A DNA stretch of 40,297 nucleotides from Chloroflexota bacterium (lineage in GTDB: Bacteria; Chloroflexota; Limnocylindria; P2-11E), in NCBI GenBank assembly GCA_005889275.1, contig VBFI01000045.1, positions 1-40,297 of the forward strand, in the 5' to 3' direction. Positions within the stretch are counted from its first letter, which is position 1; the number at the start of each line of letters is the position of its first letter. The translations under genes were made by a program, and so were the position numbers. Shown piece by piece: positions 16,384 to 24,627 of the stretch. The notes beneath the pieces were generated by a model. The model worked only from the letters and a program-made list of their open reading frames with translations, had not been told where the DNA came from and made no database searches.

Positions 16384-17241
16384 ATGGCCCGGATCACCGA
16401 CCTCCTCGCTGCCGGGCGGACCTTCTCGTTCGAATTCTTTCCGCCCAAGGACAGCGAGGAGCAGGCGGTCCTCACACGCACGATCTCCGAGCTGCAGCCG
16501 CTGAAACCGTCGTTCGTCTCCGTCACCTACCGCGGCGGACGGGTGTCACGCGAGCGAACGACGCGCGTCGTGATCGACCTCCTGCGAACGACCGAGCTCA
16601 CACCGATGCCCCACCTCACCTGCGTGGCACATCCCCGCTTCGAGCTCGGCGAGATCATCGGCGGCTTCCGCGCGGCGGGACTGGAGAACCTGCTCGCGCT
16701 CGGCGGCGATCCACTCCCCGCCGAGGAGTCCTACAAAGAGCTGGAATACGCCTCGCAGCTCGTGGAGCTGGGGCGCTGGCTCGGCTTCGAGTCGATCGGC
16801 GTCGCCGCGCATCCCGCCGGTCATCCACGCTCGCCCGACCTCAAGTCCGATCGCGAGCATCTCGCATTCAAGATGAACGAGGCCGACTTCGCGATCACCC
16901 AGTTCTTTTTCAAGCTGGAGGAGTACGAGCGACTGCGCGACGAGATGGCGGCGCTCGGCATCAGGAAGCCGATCATCGCCGGCATCATGCCGATCACGTC
17001 GTTGGTGTCGGTTCAACGGATGGCGCAGCTCTCCGGGTACGCGGTCCCCGACGACATCGTCCGGCGCATCGAGGCCGGAGGCGACGACCGCGCCGAGATC
17101 CGCAAACGCGGGATCGAGGTCGCCACCGAGCTCTGCCGTGAGCTCCTGGACGCGGGTGTCCCCGGGCTGCACTTCTACACGCTCAATTTCTCGAAGGCGA
17201 CGCGTGAGATCTACGACAACCTGGGGCTGGTGAAGACGTGA
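16384..17241 (+). CDS. metF: 5,10-methylenetetrahydrofolate reductase
   Basis: A 285-residue FAD enzyme, the usual bacterial MetF length, that reduces methylene-THF to methyl-THF for methionine synthesis. Diagnostic parts are SFEFFPPKD at residues 15-23, [26 protein letters not shown] (FAD loop), [16 protein letters not shown] and [19 protein letters not shown] with [14 protein letters not shown] at the end. It is divergent from the kinase gene and convergent with the rhodanese. A leaderless start is likely. Confidence 0.95.
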   Translation: MARITDLLAAGRTFSFEFFPPKDSEEQAVLTRTISELQPLKPSFVSVTYRGGRVSRERTTRVVIDLLRTTELTPMPHLTCVAHPRFELGEIIGGFRAAGLENLLALGGDPLPAEESYKELEYASQLVELGRWLGFESIGVAAHPAGHPRSPDLKSDREHLAFKMNEADFAITQFFFKLEEYERLRDEMAALGIRKPIIAGIMPITSLVSVQRMAQLSGYAVPDDIVRRIEAGGDDRAEIRKRGIEVATELCRELLDAGVPGLHFYTLNFSKATREIYDNLGLVKT

Positions 17242-17280
17242 GGACGTCCTCGATCCACCTGGTCCGACCCGCGGAGGGCG

Positions 17281-17667
17281 TTATTCGACGGGAAGGCCCG
17301 CGGCGATCCAGGCGCGAAAGCCGCCGATCACGTCGGTCGTATTCCTGAAACCGATCTCATGAAGTCGAACCGCCGCGAGGCTCGATGAGTAGCCGTCCTG
17401 GCAGATGAGGACGAGGTGCTCCTCTTTACCGGAGAGTGCGGCGAGGTGGGTGTCGGACGCGGGATCGATCCGCCACTCGAGCACGCTCAGCGGGATCTCC
17501 ACGGCGCCGGGTATCGCGCCGTCGCGCGCGATCGCACCGCTGTCCCGGACATCGACGAGCGTCCAGCCCTGGCGCGACGCGAGGACCGCCTCCTTGGGTG
17601 TGAGACGCCGCAGCCTGGCCTGCGCTTCGGCGAGGACCTCGGCGATCGTGTGGCGCTGCACCGGCAC
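17281..17667 (-). CDS. Rhodanese-domain sulfurtransferase
   Basis: A 128-residue single-domain rhodanese. GTG at 17667 (NVPVQRH) is the best start; another GTG at 17661 is possible. The fold's strand-turn LVDVRDSGAI, GAIPGAVEIPLSVLEWR and the active-site loop LICQDGYSSS with Cys89 are present, then RLHEIGFRNTTDVIGGFRAW. The loop CQDGYS differs from the CxxGxRS consensus in that Arg is replaced by Ser. Such proteins carry persulfide sulfur for thiolation or detoxification. It is divergent from a CPBP gene. Confidence 0.85.
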   Translation of the reverse strand: MPVQRHTIAEVLAEAQARLRRLTPKEAVLASRQGWTLVDVRDSGAIARDGAIPGAVEIPLSVLEWRIDPASDTHLAALSGKEEHLVLICQDGYSSSLAAVRLHEIGFRNTTDVIGGFRAWIAAGLPVE

Positions 17668-17741
17668 ATTCTGCGTTGGGATGGTGTGATACTGGGTTCG
17701 TCGCGCCGAAGGGGTCCGCGGGCGCGAAGCGGGGGGAAGGC

Positions 17742-18647
17742 ATGACCAGCTTGAGAATGGCCGTCCGGGCACATCCGACGATCGCATACCTCGTGTTGCT
17801 GTTCGGCGGCGCGTGGCTGCTCTTCCTTCCGGCGCTCCTCGGTCAGTCGGGCATCGGCCTCCTCGCCGTCGACATTCCCCGCGAGCCCGGCCTTCTTCTC
17901 GCGGTCCTGGCGATCATGGGCGGTGGATCGATCCTCGTGACGTGGATCGCCGATGGCGGAGCGGCGGCAAAGGCATTCGCCCGGCGGGCGATCGCACTGC
18001 GAGCCGGACCGCAGTGGTACCTCCTCGCGATCTTTGGCGTCCCGGTACTGGTCCTCGTCGCCACCGTGATCCTGCGCGGCCCGGACGCGCTTGCTCCCGT
18101 CGCGCAGAACCTGGCCGAGCTGCCCGGCGGCTACCTGCTCCCGCTGATCATCGCCGCTGTGCTCATCAACATCTGCGAAGAGATGGCCTGGCTGTCGTTC
18201 CTGACGGACCGCTGGCAGGAGCGGATCGGTCCCCTACGCGCGAGCCTCGCGGTCGCTCCGCTCTTCGGCCTCCTGCACATCCCGCTCTTCTTCATCGTGG
18301 GTGGGCTCGCGGACGGACGGCTTCCCCTCTCCGCGTTCCCCGAGTACGCGGTGCTTCTGCTCGTCGTCGCGACCGTGCCGGTGCGGATCCTGTTGACCTG
18401 GGTCTGGAACTCGACGCACAAGAGCCTGCCGCTCGCGGCGATCTTCCACCAGTCGATCGACATGACCGCGGGAGCGTTCATGCTCGCGACCTTCTATCCG
18501 GGCATCAACGGGCTCTGGGTCTACGCCGCGCTAGCGGTGGCCGCGCTCGTGGTCGCTGTCGCGACACGGGGCCGGCTCGGCTTGCCATCGCGGGCAGGCG
18601 CGGCCGGCGCGGCCCTCGCGGGCGCTCCTGCCGTCGTCAAGGTCTGA
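17742..18647 (+). CDS. CPBP family membrane protease, EExxxR arginine missing
   Basis: A 301-residue protein with about eight membrane helices. ATG at 17742 follows GGGGGAAGG by one to seven bases. CPBP motif 1 reads ICEEMAWLSFL: the two Glu are kept, but the usual Arg of EExxxR (as in EEIGWRGFL) is Leu. Motif 2 is FGLLHIPLF and motif 3 FHQSIDMT with His/Asp. The Glu and His that are thought to be catalytic remain. Loss of Arg may change substrate binding or mark a non-proteolytic member. No neighbour indicates a substrate. Confidence 0.8.
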   Translation: MTSLRMAVRAHPTIAYLVLLFGGAWLLFLPALLGQSGIGLLAVDIPREPGLLLAVLAIMGGGSILVTWIADGGAAAKAFARRAIALRAGPQWYLLAIFGVPVLVLVATVILRGPDALAPVAQNLAELPGGYLLPLIIAAVLINICEEMAWLSFLTDRWQERIGPLRASLAVAPLFGLLHIPLFFIVGGLADGRLPLSAFPEYAVLLLVVATVPVRILLTWVWNSTHKSLPLAAIFHQSIDMTAGAFMLATFYPGINGLWVYAALAVAALVVAVATRGRLGLPSRAGAAGAALAGAPAVVKV

Positions 18648-19025
18648 TCAGCGCACCGACACCGGCGCGCGCGCCGCGGCGACCAGACCCACGATCAGCA
18701 CCCCCACGATGCTCAGGTGATACACGAGGTCTGGCAGCGTGCGCGGCCCGACGCCGATCGCGATCGTGAACAGCCCGATCAACGTCACGAAGAGCGCGAA
18801 ACCCTGCGCGGCGAGTCCAAGCGCGCGCACCGAGACCCAGCCGGTCCAGGTGAGCGCGAGACCGACGACGAGCGCCACGGCGATCACGCTCTCGCCGGTG
18901 CCCGCCGCTCGGTGCTCGTATCCCTGCGTCACGATGCCGAAGTGGACCGACGCGGCGGCCATGTAGCTGGCGGCCTCGACGAGCAGAAAGAGCCGGATCG
19001 TGCGTGTCGACCCCATCGGCTCCAC
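18648..19025 (-). CDS. Four-helix membrane protein, unknown
   Basis: A 125-residue protein with four membrane segments (about residues 10-28, 45-64, 70-91 and 95-115). GTG at 19025 is preferred over ATG at 19016 because a TAGGCT -10 box ends six bases before it. A His in AASVHFGI of helix 1 and the Leu/Val-rich plan recall small membrane proteins of actinobacteria and Chloroflexota; no named family. Convergent with the CPBP gene with adjacent stops. Confidence 0.6.
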   Translation of the reverse strand: MEPMGSTRTIRLFLLVEAASYMAAASVHFGIVTQGYEHRAAGTGESVIAVALVVGLALTWTGWVSVRALGLAAQGFALFVTLIGLFTIAIGVGPRTLPDLVYHLSIVGVLIVGLVAAARAPVSVR

Positions 19026-19031
19026 GACGCG

Positions 19032-19037
19032 AGCCTA
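19032..19037 (-). promoter_or_regulatory. -10 box TAGGCT of leaderless gene 19025
   Basis: Minus-strand hexamer six bases upstream of GTG at 19025. No ribosome-binding site intervenes. Confidence 0.5.
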
Positions 19038-19051
19038 TCGCTCGCCTCACG

Positions 19052-19057
19052 TATGCT
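19052..19057 (+). promoter_or_regulatory. -10 box TATGCT of SnoaL-like gene
   Basis: The box lies 30 bases before the GTG at 19088, leaving room for a short leader with GGGGAGG. It is the leadered version of the same hexamer seen directly upstream of other genes. Confidence 0.45.
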
Positions 19058-19087
19058 GCCGGCGCACCCGTGCGGGGAGGTGACGAC

Positions 19088-19522
19088 GTGTCGGATCAAG
19101 GGAATCGCGCGGTCGTCGAGCGATATGCGGCCGCGTTGCCGAGCGACTTCGCGACGCTGGCCAGCCTCCGGCATCCTGACTTCGTCGAAGAATGGCCGCA
19201 GTCCGGTGAGCGCATTCGCGGCCACGCGAACTATCAGAAGATCCACGAGAACTACCCAGGCGGCCTGCCGAAGCTGAAGCCGCGCCGGATCCTCGGGAGC
19301 GAGGACCGCTGGGTCGTCACCCCGAGCTCCACGGCCCTGCGGATCATCGGCACGGGCGACATCTACATGATCCACAGTGCCGGCACCTACGGTGGAGGCG
19401 ACCGCGTCCAGGCCGTCGCGATCGTCGAGCTGCGCGACGGTAAGGTCCTGAAGCAAACGACTTTCTTCGCATCGGAGTTCGAAGCACCGCAGTGGCGATC
19501 GCGGTGGGTCGAACGGATGTGA
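19088..19522 (+). CDS. SnoaL/NTF2-like protein
   Basis: A 144-residue protein. GTG at 19088 is chosen because GGGGAGGTG sits about six bases upstream. It has the helix-strand plan of the NTF2/SnoaL cone fold: NRAVVERYAAALPSDFATL, the HPDFVEEWPQSGERIRG turn, the DRVQAVAIVELRDGKVLKQTTFF beta pair and an ending with ASEFEAPQWR. Members of the fold are dehydratases, isomerases or binding proteins; the polar core DxVEEWPQS could hold a small ligand, but no reaction can be assigned. It is followed after 12 bases by a small basic protein. Confidence 0.75.
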   Translation: MSDQGNRAVVERYAAALPSDFATLASLRHPDFVEEWPQSGERIRGHANYQKIHENYPGGLPKLKPRRILGSEDRWVVTPSSTALRIIGTGDIYMIHSAGTYGGGDRVQAVAIVELRDGKVLKQTTFFASEFEAPQWRSRWVERM

Positions 19523-19534
19523 TGAGGAGCAAGG

Positions 19535-19777
19535 ATGCCATTCAAGAGTCGAGCACAACGGCGTAAGTTCGCGGAGCTCCTGATGAACGGCAAGATCTCC
19601 GACAAGACGTACGAGGAGTGGAATCGCGAGACCGGCCGCGCGAAGCTTCCCGAATACGCGCATCCCAAGGCCAAGGGCGCCAAAAAGGGGGCGCGAAAGT
19701 CGGCCTCCTCGACCCCGAAAAAGGCTCGCGTCCGCTCCAAGGGCACGACGACCAAGAAGCGGCGGAGCAGCCGCTAG
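19535..19777 (+). CDS. Small basic protein of the MPFKSxAQRRKF type
   Basis: An 80-residue protein with a well-placed GAGGAGCAAGG site. The start MPFKSRAQRRKFAELL with a later TYEEWNRETG is a conserved opening of small proteins that occur widely in bacteria and phages. The second half is Lys/Arg/Ser rich and probably disordered; nucleic-acid binding is a reasonable guess. No function is known. The stop overlaps the stop of the convergent phosphodiesterase gene by four bases. Confidence 0.8.
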   Translation: MPFKSRAQRRKFAELLMNGKISDKTYEEWNRETGRAKLPEYAHPKAKGAKKGARKSASSTPKKARVRSKGTTTKKRRSSR

Positions 19778-21834
19778 GCCGACGACGACCGAGCAGCGTC
19801 GGCGAGCCAGGCGCGCAGATAGGCGTGCAGCGCGGTCGCGCCGACGATCGGCTCCGCGACACGCCAGTCCGCGGGATGAATCACGAAGCCCCGCGTCTGC
19901 CAGCCACCGAGACCGCCGTGCGAGCCGATCTGCTCCTCGAACGCGGCGACCTCGCCGGATTCCCGATCGAACTGGCTGACGATCACGAGGTCGCCACAGT
20001 TCGCCATCGCGTCGAGCCGCGCGAGTCCGGGCGCGGCGTGCGGGCCGAAAGGCGCGATCGGATCGAGACCATCGACGCGACCCTGATCGAGGTAGCGCAC
20101 CCCACCGGCGCCCATCACGAGCGTCCCGTCGCCCTGCGAGCGCACCATCACCAGGCCGATGCCGGGATGACGCCTCAACCCATCGACCAGCCCCGGATAC
20201 GCCTCGTCCATCGCCTCCTTGGTGAACCGTCCCGGGCGCTTGGGGAATGAGACCTGGGCGAGGTTTCCGGATGCCGCGACGACGACCGTCGGGAGCTGGT
20301 CGCCGCCTTCCTTGCCGGCGTCGGCTCGTCGGAACGGCGCGCGTGAAAGCCCTCCGACGATCCCGCCCACGCGCATGCCTTCCGAAGCGAGCGCGTTCAT
20401 GCGACCGGAGTGCTCGACATGCGAGGTCGCGGCGCGCACGCCCGACTCGTCGCCGGCGAGCTCGCCGATCACGGCCTCGAGCGTCTTCGTGTGGCGCTGC
20501 CGGAACATCGCCCCGGGGGTCTGGCCGTGGTCGGAGAGGACGACGAAGCGATACGGACGGGGCGCGTCAGCCGCGGCCTTCTCGATCAGCGCGATGATCT
20601 TGTCCAGTCCTCCGAGGGCACCGAGCGCCTCGGCGCGCTCGACCCCGGAGTGGTGCGCGATCTCGTCGTAGTCGACGAAGTCGACATAGATCGAGGGCGC
20701 GCCGCGGTACATCTCCTCGATCACCAGGGCCGTCGCAAGGTGTCGGAGCAAGACGTTCGTCGCGGCTCGCGCGAGCGGATACGGAAACGCCCGCGCGCCG
20801 TGTGGCTCGACGCGCGCGAAACGCTCGCGCTGCGCCTGGAACAGCTCTTTGACGACTTCCCCGATCGACAGGGCAACCCAGCGGAGATAGCTGTACGGGC
20901 TGATGAAGAACCAGTCGAGCACGTGACTGCGTCGCAACTCACGGCCCGGATCGTCGACGGTCGCGGCCGTGAGGAAGCTTCGTGGCGCGTCGCCCGACAG
21001 GAGATTGCCGACGGAGACTCCACCGTCGGCGAGGAGGCCGTGACCGTCGGAGACGCGGCGCATGATCTCGCGCGCATCGGGCGGACGGTTCGAGACGAGG
21101 AGCCGCTGGCCGTCCTTCTCCCACCACCGGAACGCGGGGATCCCATCGTTGTTTCCGTGGAGGATCCCGGCCTGGCTCGCCGAGGTCTGCGTCGGCAGAA
21201 GCGGCTCCCACGGATCGAGGGTCATCGCTCCGGAGCGGATCCATCGCGCGAGAGTCGGCATCCGCCCGGCTTCGAGCTGCCGCACGAGGACGGGATGGGC
21301 GAGCCCATCGATCTGGATGAAGACGATGCCCGGGCGGTTCGTCCGTTCGACACCCCGGTGACGCACGACGAGCTGCCGAACGAGCGTCCCGAAGAACGAG
21401 TTGTCGTCGCCCACCGAAAGCCCCGAGGCGAGGACCGTGTCCGCGATCGAGTAGACGAGCGCACCGCGGACCGCGCTCGCGAACCCATCGATCGCGATGC
21501 CCGATGGCAAACGCGAGAGGAGCCAGAAGGCGAGGATCTGCACGACGATCGTCCCGATCCCGACCAGGACGACGGAGAACCCCGAGAGCAGGCCGATGAG
21601 GAGTGGCCGCGCGAGGGTCGTGACGCCGGCGAGGAGGATCGCGGCGGCGACGGCCGACGGGACGTCGCGAACGGTGATCCCCGGGACGATCCAGATCGTC
21701 GCCAGGAGCGCGGCGACGGCCACGGCGGCTGTCGCGAGGGCGCGCCGGACGAGGACCACGTCCGTTCCGCTCCAGCGTCTCAGCAGGCGGAACTGCGTCG
21801 CGTAAAAGTGCGCGACGTTCCGTAGGCTGTTCAT
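19774..21834 (-). CDS. Holin-like membrane domain fused to alkaline-phosphatase-like phosphodiesterase
   Basis: A 686-residue protein. Residues 1-155 hold four membrane helices (about 30-50, 60-80, 84-108, 118-137), the plan of the phage-holin-like family found in actinobacteria. Residues about 165-686 form an alkaline phosphatase superfamily domain: first metal Asp176 in FIQIDGLAHP, nucleophile Thr in LLPTQTSAS, YVDFVDYDEIAHHSG and VVLSDHGQTPGA with metal-binding Asp/His. Phosphodiesterases of this type cut nucleotides or lipid head groups. The fusion suggests a membrane-anchored enzyme. The ATG at 21834 is only two bases from the GTG of the divergent MBL gene. Confidence 0.85.
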   Translation of the reverse strand: MNSLRNVAHFYATQFRLLRRWSGTDVVLVRRALATAAVAVAALLATIWIVPGITVRDVPSAVAAAILLAGVTTLARPLLIGLLSGFSVVLVGIGTIVVQILAFWLLSRLPSGIAIDGFASAVRGALVYSIADTVLASGLSVGDDNSFFGTLVRQLVVRHRGVERTNRPGIVFIQIDGLAHPVLVRQLEAGRMPTLARWIRSGAMTLDPWEPLLPTQTSASQAGILHGNNDGIPAFRWWEKDGQRLLVSNRPPDAREIMRRVSDGHGLLADGGVSVGNLLSGDAPRSFLTAATVDDPGRELRRSHVLDWFFISPYSYLRWVALSIGEVVKELFQAQRERFARVEPHGARAFPYPLARAATNVLLRHLATALVIEEMYRGAPSIYVDFVDYDEIAHHSGVERAEALGALGGLDKIIALIEKAAADAPRPYRFVVLSDHGQTPGAMFRQRHTKTLEAVIGELAGDESGVRAATSHVEHSGRMNALASEGMRVGGIVGGLSRAPFRRADAGKEGGDQLPTVVVAASGNLAQVSFPKRPGRFTKEAMDEAYPGLVDGLRRHPGIGLVMVRSQGDGTLVMGAGGVRYLDQGRVDGLDPIAPFGPHAAPGLARLDAMANCGDLVIVSQFDRESGEVAAFEEQIGSHGGLGGWQTRGFVIHPADWRVAEPIVGATALHAYLRAWLADAARSSSA
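21823..21828 (+). promoter_or_regulatory. -10 box TAGGCT of MBL gene 21837
   Basis: The box lies inside the first codons of the divergent phosphodiesterase gene (minus strand) and ends eight bases before GTG 21837. It supports that GTG, rather than ATG at 21855, as the start. Confidence 0.5.
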
Positions 21835-21836
21835 GG

Positions 21837-22601
21837 GTGAGCGTCCCGTCGGCCATGCTCCGTTTCCTGGGTCACTCGACCGTCTTGCTCGAGCTCGACG
21901 GCGTCCGCGTTCTCACCGATCCACTCCTCGTGGACCGGCTCGGACCGTTGCATCGCCATGCCGGCGAGATCGAGAGCCTTCTCGAGGAGGCCGACGTCGA
22001 CGTCGTGCTCATCTCGCACGCGCATCACGATCATCTGCATCTCCCGTCCCTCCGGCGTCTCGGCGGGCGACCGCGGATCGTCGTTCCATCGGGGCTCGGC
22101 CATTTGTTGACTCCACGCGGTCACGACGTCGTCGAAGTGACGGCGGGTGAGCAGCTGCGGGTCGGCTCGCTCACCATCGAAGCGATTCCGGCGCTCCACC
22201 ACGGCGGCCGACGCCCGCTCGGCCCGCGCGGCGCGGCGCTCGGTTTCACGGTGCGTGGATCGTCGCGCGTGTACTTCGCCGGCGACACCGACCTCTTTCC
22301 GGAGATGCACGCGCTCGCGGGAACCGTGGACGTGGCGCTGCTTCCGGTGTGGGGCTGGGGACCGAGCCTCGGCCCGGGCCACCTCGATCCTCGCCGCGCG
22401 GCCGAGGCGGTCCTGCGCATCCAGCCGCGGATCGCGATCCCCATCCACTGGGGCACGTTCTACCCCTTCGCGCTCGCGCGGTTCTGGCCGCGCCCGCTCG
22501 GGCACCCACCACAGGCGTTCGCCAAAGAGGTCGCCCGGGTCGCGCCGGGTACGGAGGTGCGGGTGCTCGCTCCAGGCGAGACGACAAACCTGCGGGACTG
22601 A
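21837..22601 (+). CDS. MBL-fold metallo-hydrolase (UlaG/L-ascorbate lactonase-like)
   Basis: A 254-residue enzyme. The metal motif H61-A-H63-H64-D65-H66 in LISHAHHDHLHLP is present, followed by AIPALHHGG with the third-site His, YFAGDTDLF with bridging Asp, and IPIHWGTFYPF with the last His. The ADP strand GHSTVLLELDGVRVLTDP is typical of UlaG-like proteins, which act on lactones or phosphodiesters. The chosen GTG at 21837 is preceded by a -10 box; the ATG at 21855 would give a version without the first six residues. No partner gene is evident. Confidence 0.85.
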   Translation: MSVPSAMLRFLGHSTVLLELDGVRVLTDPLLVDRLGPLHRHAGEIESLLEEADVDVVLISHAHHDHLHLPSLRRLGGRPRIVVPSGLGHLLTPRGHDVVEVTAGEQLRVGSLTIEAIPALHHGGRRPLGPRGAALGFTVRGSSRVYFAGDTDLFPEMHALAGTVDVALLPVWGWGPSLGPGHLDPRRAAEAVLRIQPRIAIPIHWGTFYPFALARFWPRPLGHPPQAFAKEVARVAPGTEVRVLAPGETTNLRD

Positions 22602-22639
22602 ACGGGGCTTGCTTGGCCGGAAGCCGACCGGACCGGCCT

Positions 22640-22645
22640 TAGTCT
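22640..22645 (+). promoter_or_regulatory. -10 box TAGTCT of receiver gene 22655
   Basis: The hexamer ends nine bases before the ATG at 22655 in a short spacer (22602-22654) with no Shine-Dalgarno. Confidence 0.45.
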
Positions 22646-22654
22646 TCACGACCG

Positions 22655-23032
22655 ATGGGTGCGATGACGCGGGTCCTCGTGGTCGAGGACGATCCCGACA
22701 CGCTCGCCGCGGTCGCGGCAACGCTCCGCGACGAGTTCGCCGTGTGGGTCGCGCGCGACGGTGAGCAAGCCCTGCAGGTGGCCGACGAGCTCGGCTTCAA
22801 CGCCGACGTCGTCGTCCTCGACCTCGATCTCGGACCCGGAATGCGCGGCGACCAGTTCGCGGCCGAATACGCGCGGCGCGCCGGTCGCTCCGCGCGCGTC
22901 ATCGTGCTGAGCGGAGTGCCGCGTGCCCACGAGGTCGCGAGGTCGATGCACGCGGCGGCGACGCTTTCCAAACCGTATGACGCCGACGAGCTGGTGCGCA
23001 CCATCCGCATCCTCAGCCCGCGTCGCAACTAA
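22655..23032 (+). CDS. Single-domain response regulator (receiver only)
   Basis: A 125-residue CheY-like receiver with no output domain. Acidic pocket Asp12/Asp13 (VVEDDPD), phosphorylated Asp56 in VVVLDLDLG, Ser86 in IVLSGVP and Lys106 in TLSKPYD are all in place. The family acts as a phosphate sink, allosteric partner or relay. The nearest kinase in the window (14464-16170) is a candidate partner, but nothing links them directly. ATG at 22664 is an alternative. Confidence 0.9.
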   Translation: MGAMTRVLVVEDDPDTLAAVAATLRDEFAVWVARDGEQALQVADELGFNADVVVLDLDLGPGMRGDQFAAEYARRAGRSARVIVLSGVPRAHEVARSMHAAATLSKPYDADELVRTIRILSPRRN

Positions 23033-23044
23033 TCGAAAAGAATT

Positions 23045-23062
23045 CTCGCCCGTTCGGGTGAG
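23045..23062. terminator. Possible stem-loop after the receiver gene
   Basis: CTCGCCCG pairs with CGGGTGAG (one G-U) around a two-base loop, 13 bases after the stop. There is no following T run on the plus strand; weak terminator or processing hairpin. Confidence 0.3.
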
Positions 23063-23153
23063 TTCCCGCAGCAGACCGGTCTCCGTCGGGTGCGACCAAA
23101 CTCCTCCCCTGCCGGAGTGAGCGCACGTCGCGCGCCGGGACGTTAGTAAATGT

Positions 23154-23339
23154 ATGGACGGTCGTGTCGCGTATGTCTGCGTCCGCGTCGAGCATCAGAC
23201 CGCTCGACCGCAGGATTCGCTCACCATGCATGAGGACCTGTGGGCGTATTGCCCGAGTGGGAGCGCTACGCCGCATGAGTGGCGAGCGGTCAGCGACGTC
23301 GACCTCGCCGAGCTGAAGTTTCGGCTCGCGCACAGCTAA
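23154..23339 (+). CDS. Small protein, unknown
   Basis: A 61-residue protein, MDGRVAYVCVRVEHQTARPQ, ending with TPHEWRAVSDVDLAEL. It has mixed charged and hydrophobic residues, codon use like its neighbours and a stop just 28 bases before the AlkA gene. No Shine-Dalgarno is seen. The upstream gap (23033-23153) has no other content than the hairpin. The function is unknown. Confidence 0.55.
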   Translation: MDGRVAYVCVRVEHQTARPQDSLTMHEDLWAYCPSGSATPHEWRAVSDVDLAELKFRLAHS

Positions 23340-23367
23340 TTCGCGCGCTCTCCCGCATCCTGTAGGG

Positions 23368-24021
23368 GTGAGGGCCCCCGAGCTCAGCGAAGAGACGCTT
23401 GCGACGGGAGTCGTCGCGCTTTCGGCTCGCGATCGCGACCTCGCCGCGGTCGTGGCGCGGTTCGGGCCGCCGCCACTCTGGGCACGAGACCCGGGCTTCG
23501 GAACGCTCATCCAGATCATCCTCGAGCAGCAGGTGTCGCTTGCCTCGGCTCGTGCGGCGTATCTCCGTTTGCTTGCGGTCATCGGCGAGCCGTTGCCCGA
23601 GCGGGTCCTCGTGCTCACCGACGATCAGCTGAAGCGTGTGGGATTCAGTCGGCAGAAGGCCGCGTACGTTCGCGCCCTCGCGCAGGCGATCGTCAGCGGC
23701 GCCTTCGAGATCGACGCGCTGGACTCGCTCGACGACGAGCGCGCGCGGTCCGCGCTGCTCACGCTCAAGGGAATCGGCGGGTGGAGCGCCGACATCTACC
23801 TGTTGATGGCGCTGCGCCGCGCGGACGTATGGCCCGGCGGCGACCTCGCTCTCGCCATCGCGGTCCGCGAGGTCAAGCGGCTCCGCAAAGTGCCCGGTCC
23901 GGAACGGCTCGCCACCATCAGCCGCGCGTGGCGGCCGTGGCGGGCCGTCGCCGCACGGGTGCTCTGGCATCACTACCTGAGCACGCCGCGCACGCGCGGC
24001 AGCGCAAGGCGATCGGCGTGA
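23368..24021 (+). CDS. DNA-3-methyladenine glycosylase, AlkA-like (HhH-GPD)
   Basis: A 217-residue base-excision repair enzyme that removes alkylated bases. The GTG at 23368 is the start. Diagnostic parts are ILEQQVSLASARAAYLRL (about 51-68), the helix-hairpin-helix LKGIGGWSADI (133-143), and catalytic Asp159 in GGDLALA. It lacks the N-terminal AlkA/Ada domain, so it is the short AlkA form (as in AlkA2/Mag types). GTG of the next gene overlaps its TGA by four bases (GTGA), so the two are translationally coupled. No ada or ogt gene is nearby. Confidence 0.88.
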   Translation: MRAPELSEETLATGVVALSARDRDLAAVVARFGPPPLWARDPGFGTLIQIILEQQVSLASARAAYLRLLAVIGEPLPERVLVLTDDQLKRVGFSRQKAAYVRALAQAIVSGAFEIDALDSLDDERARSALLTLKGIGGWSADIYLLMALRRADVWPGGDLALAIAVREVKRLRKVPGPERLATISRAWRPWRAVAARVLWHHYLSTPRTRGSARRSA

Positions 24022-24593
24022 GCGCGGCACGAGGCTTTTCCGCGCTGGCGAAGACGCCCGAGGAGCGGCGCCTCCTCGGGAGCGCGATCGCCGCGCTCGC
24101 CGAGCGGTACGGGCTCGCGACGAAAGTCGCGCGCGAACCGGAACTCGCCGGGATACTCGAGGAGTTCATCGGTCGGCTGCAGCGCGCGTTCGGATCGCTC
24201 GCCCGCGTCCGCGGCAAACGCATCCTGGACATCGGGTCCGGATCGAACTCGAGCCGCTCGCCGGTCACAGGGAAGCGGACGGCTCAGTTCGAGCCATGGT
24301 TCTCTCGTCTCGTACTCGAGCTCGGCGGCGAACCGGTCGCCTTGGATGCAGGCGACCTCGCGGGCGAGACCTTCATCCACCACCGTGTCGATCTGGGCAA
24401 GCCGGGAGCGCTCGACTTTCTGCCGGCGGCGTCGTTCGACGGCGTTCAAGACAGCCGGGTCTTCGGCTCTCCGGAGTTCCTCGCCGCGTACCCAAGTCGC
24501 GGCGATCACGCACACATCAAGGCCGAGCTCGCGCGCCAGGAGCGTCGTGTGCTGAGGCCCGGCGGTGTCCTCATTCACACCGATATCGCGTAG
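24018..24593 (+). CDS. Class I SAM-dependent methyltransferase-like protein
   Basis: A 191-residue protein starting with GTG at 24018, overlapping the stop of the glycosylase gene. Motif I is ILDIGSGSNSS (about 73-83), then GGEPVALDAGD in the position of motif II/acid loop, SFDGVQDSRV near the motif IV position, and VLRPGGVLIHTDI as a motif-V/VI ending. This is the pattern of a Rossmann methyltransferase. Residues 1-60 are helical and may bind substrate. The substrate is unknown; the coupling with AlkA hints at a nucleic-acid or damage-response role, which is inference. Confidence 0.72.
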   Translation: MSAARGFSALAKTPEERRLLGSAIAALAERYGLATKVAREPELAGILEEFIGRLQRAFGSLARVRGKRILDIGSGSNSSRSPVTGKRTAQFEPWFSRLVLELGGEPVALDAGDLAGETFIHHRVDLGKPGALDFLPAASFDGVQDSRVFGSPEFLAAYPSRGDHAHIKAELARQERRVLRPGGVLIHTDIA

Positions 24594-24627
24594 CGGCGGC
24601 ACCGCTCCTGCTCGCTCGTTCTGTCGG

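Noticed and set aside
20410-21825. 471-codon plus-strand frame
   Set aside because: Antisense to the phosphodiesterase gene; Arg/Glu-rich, no domain.
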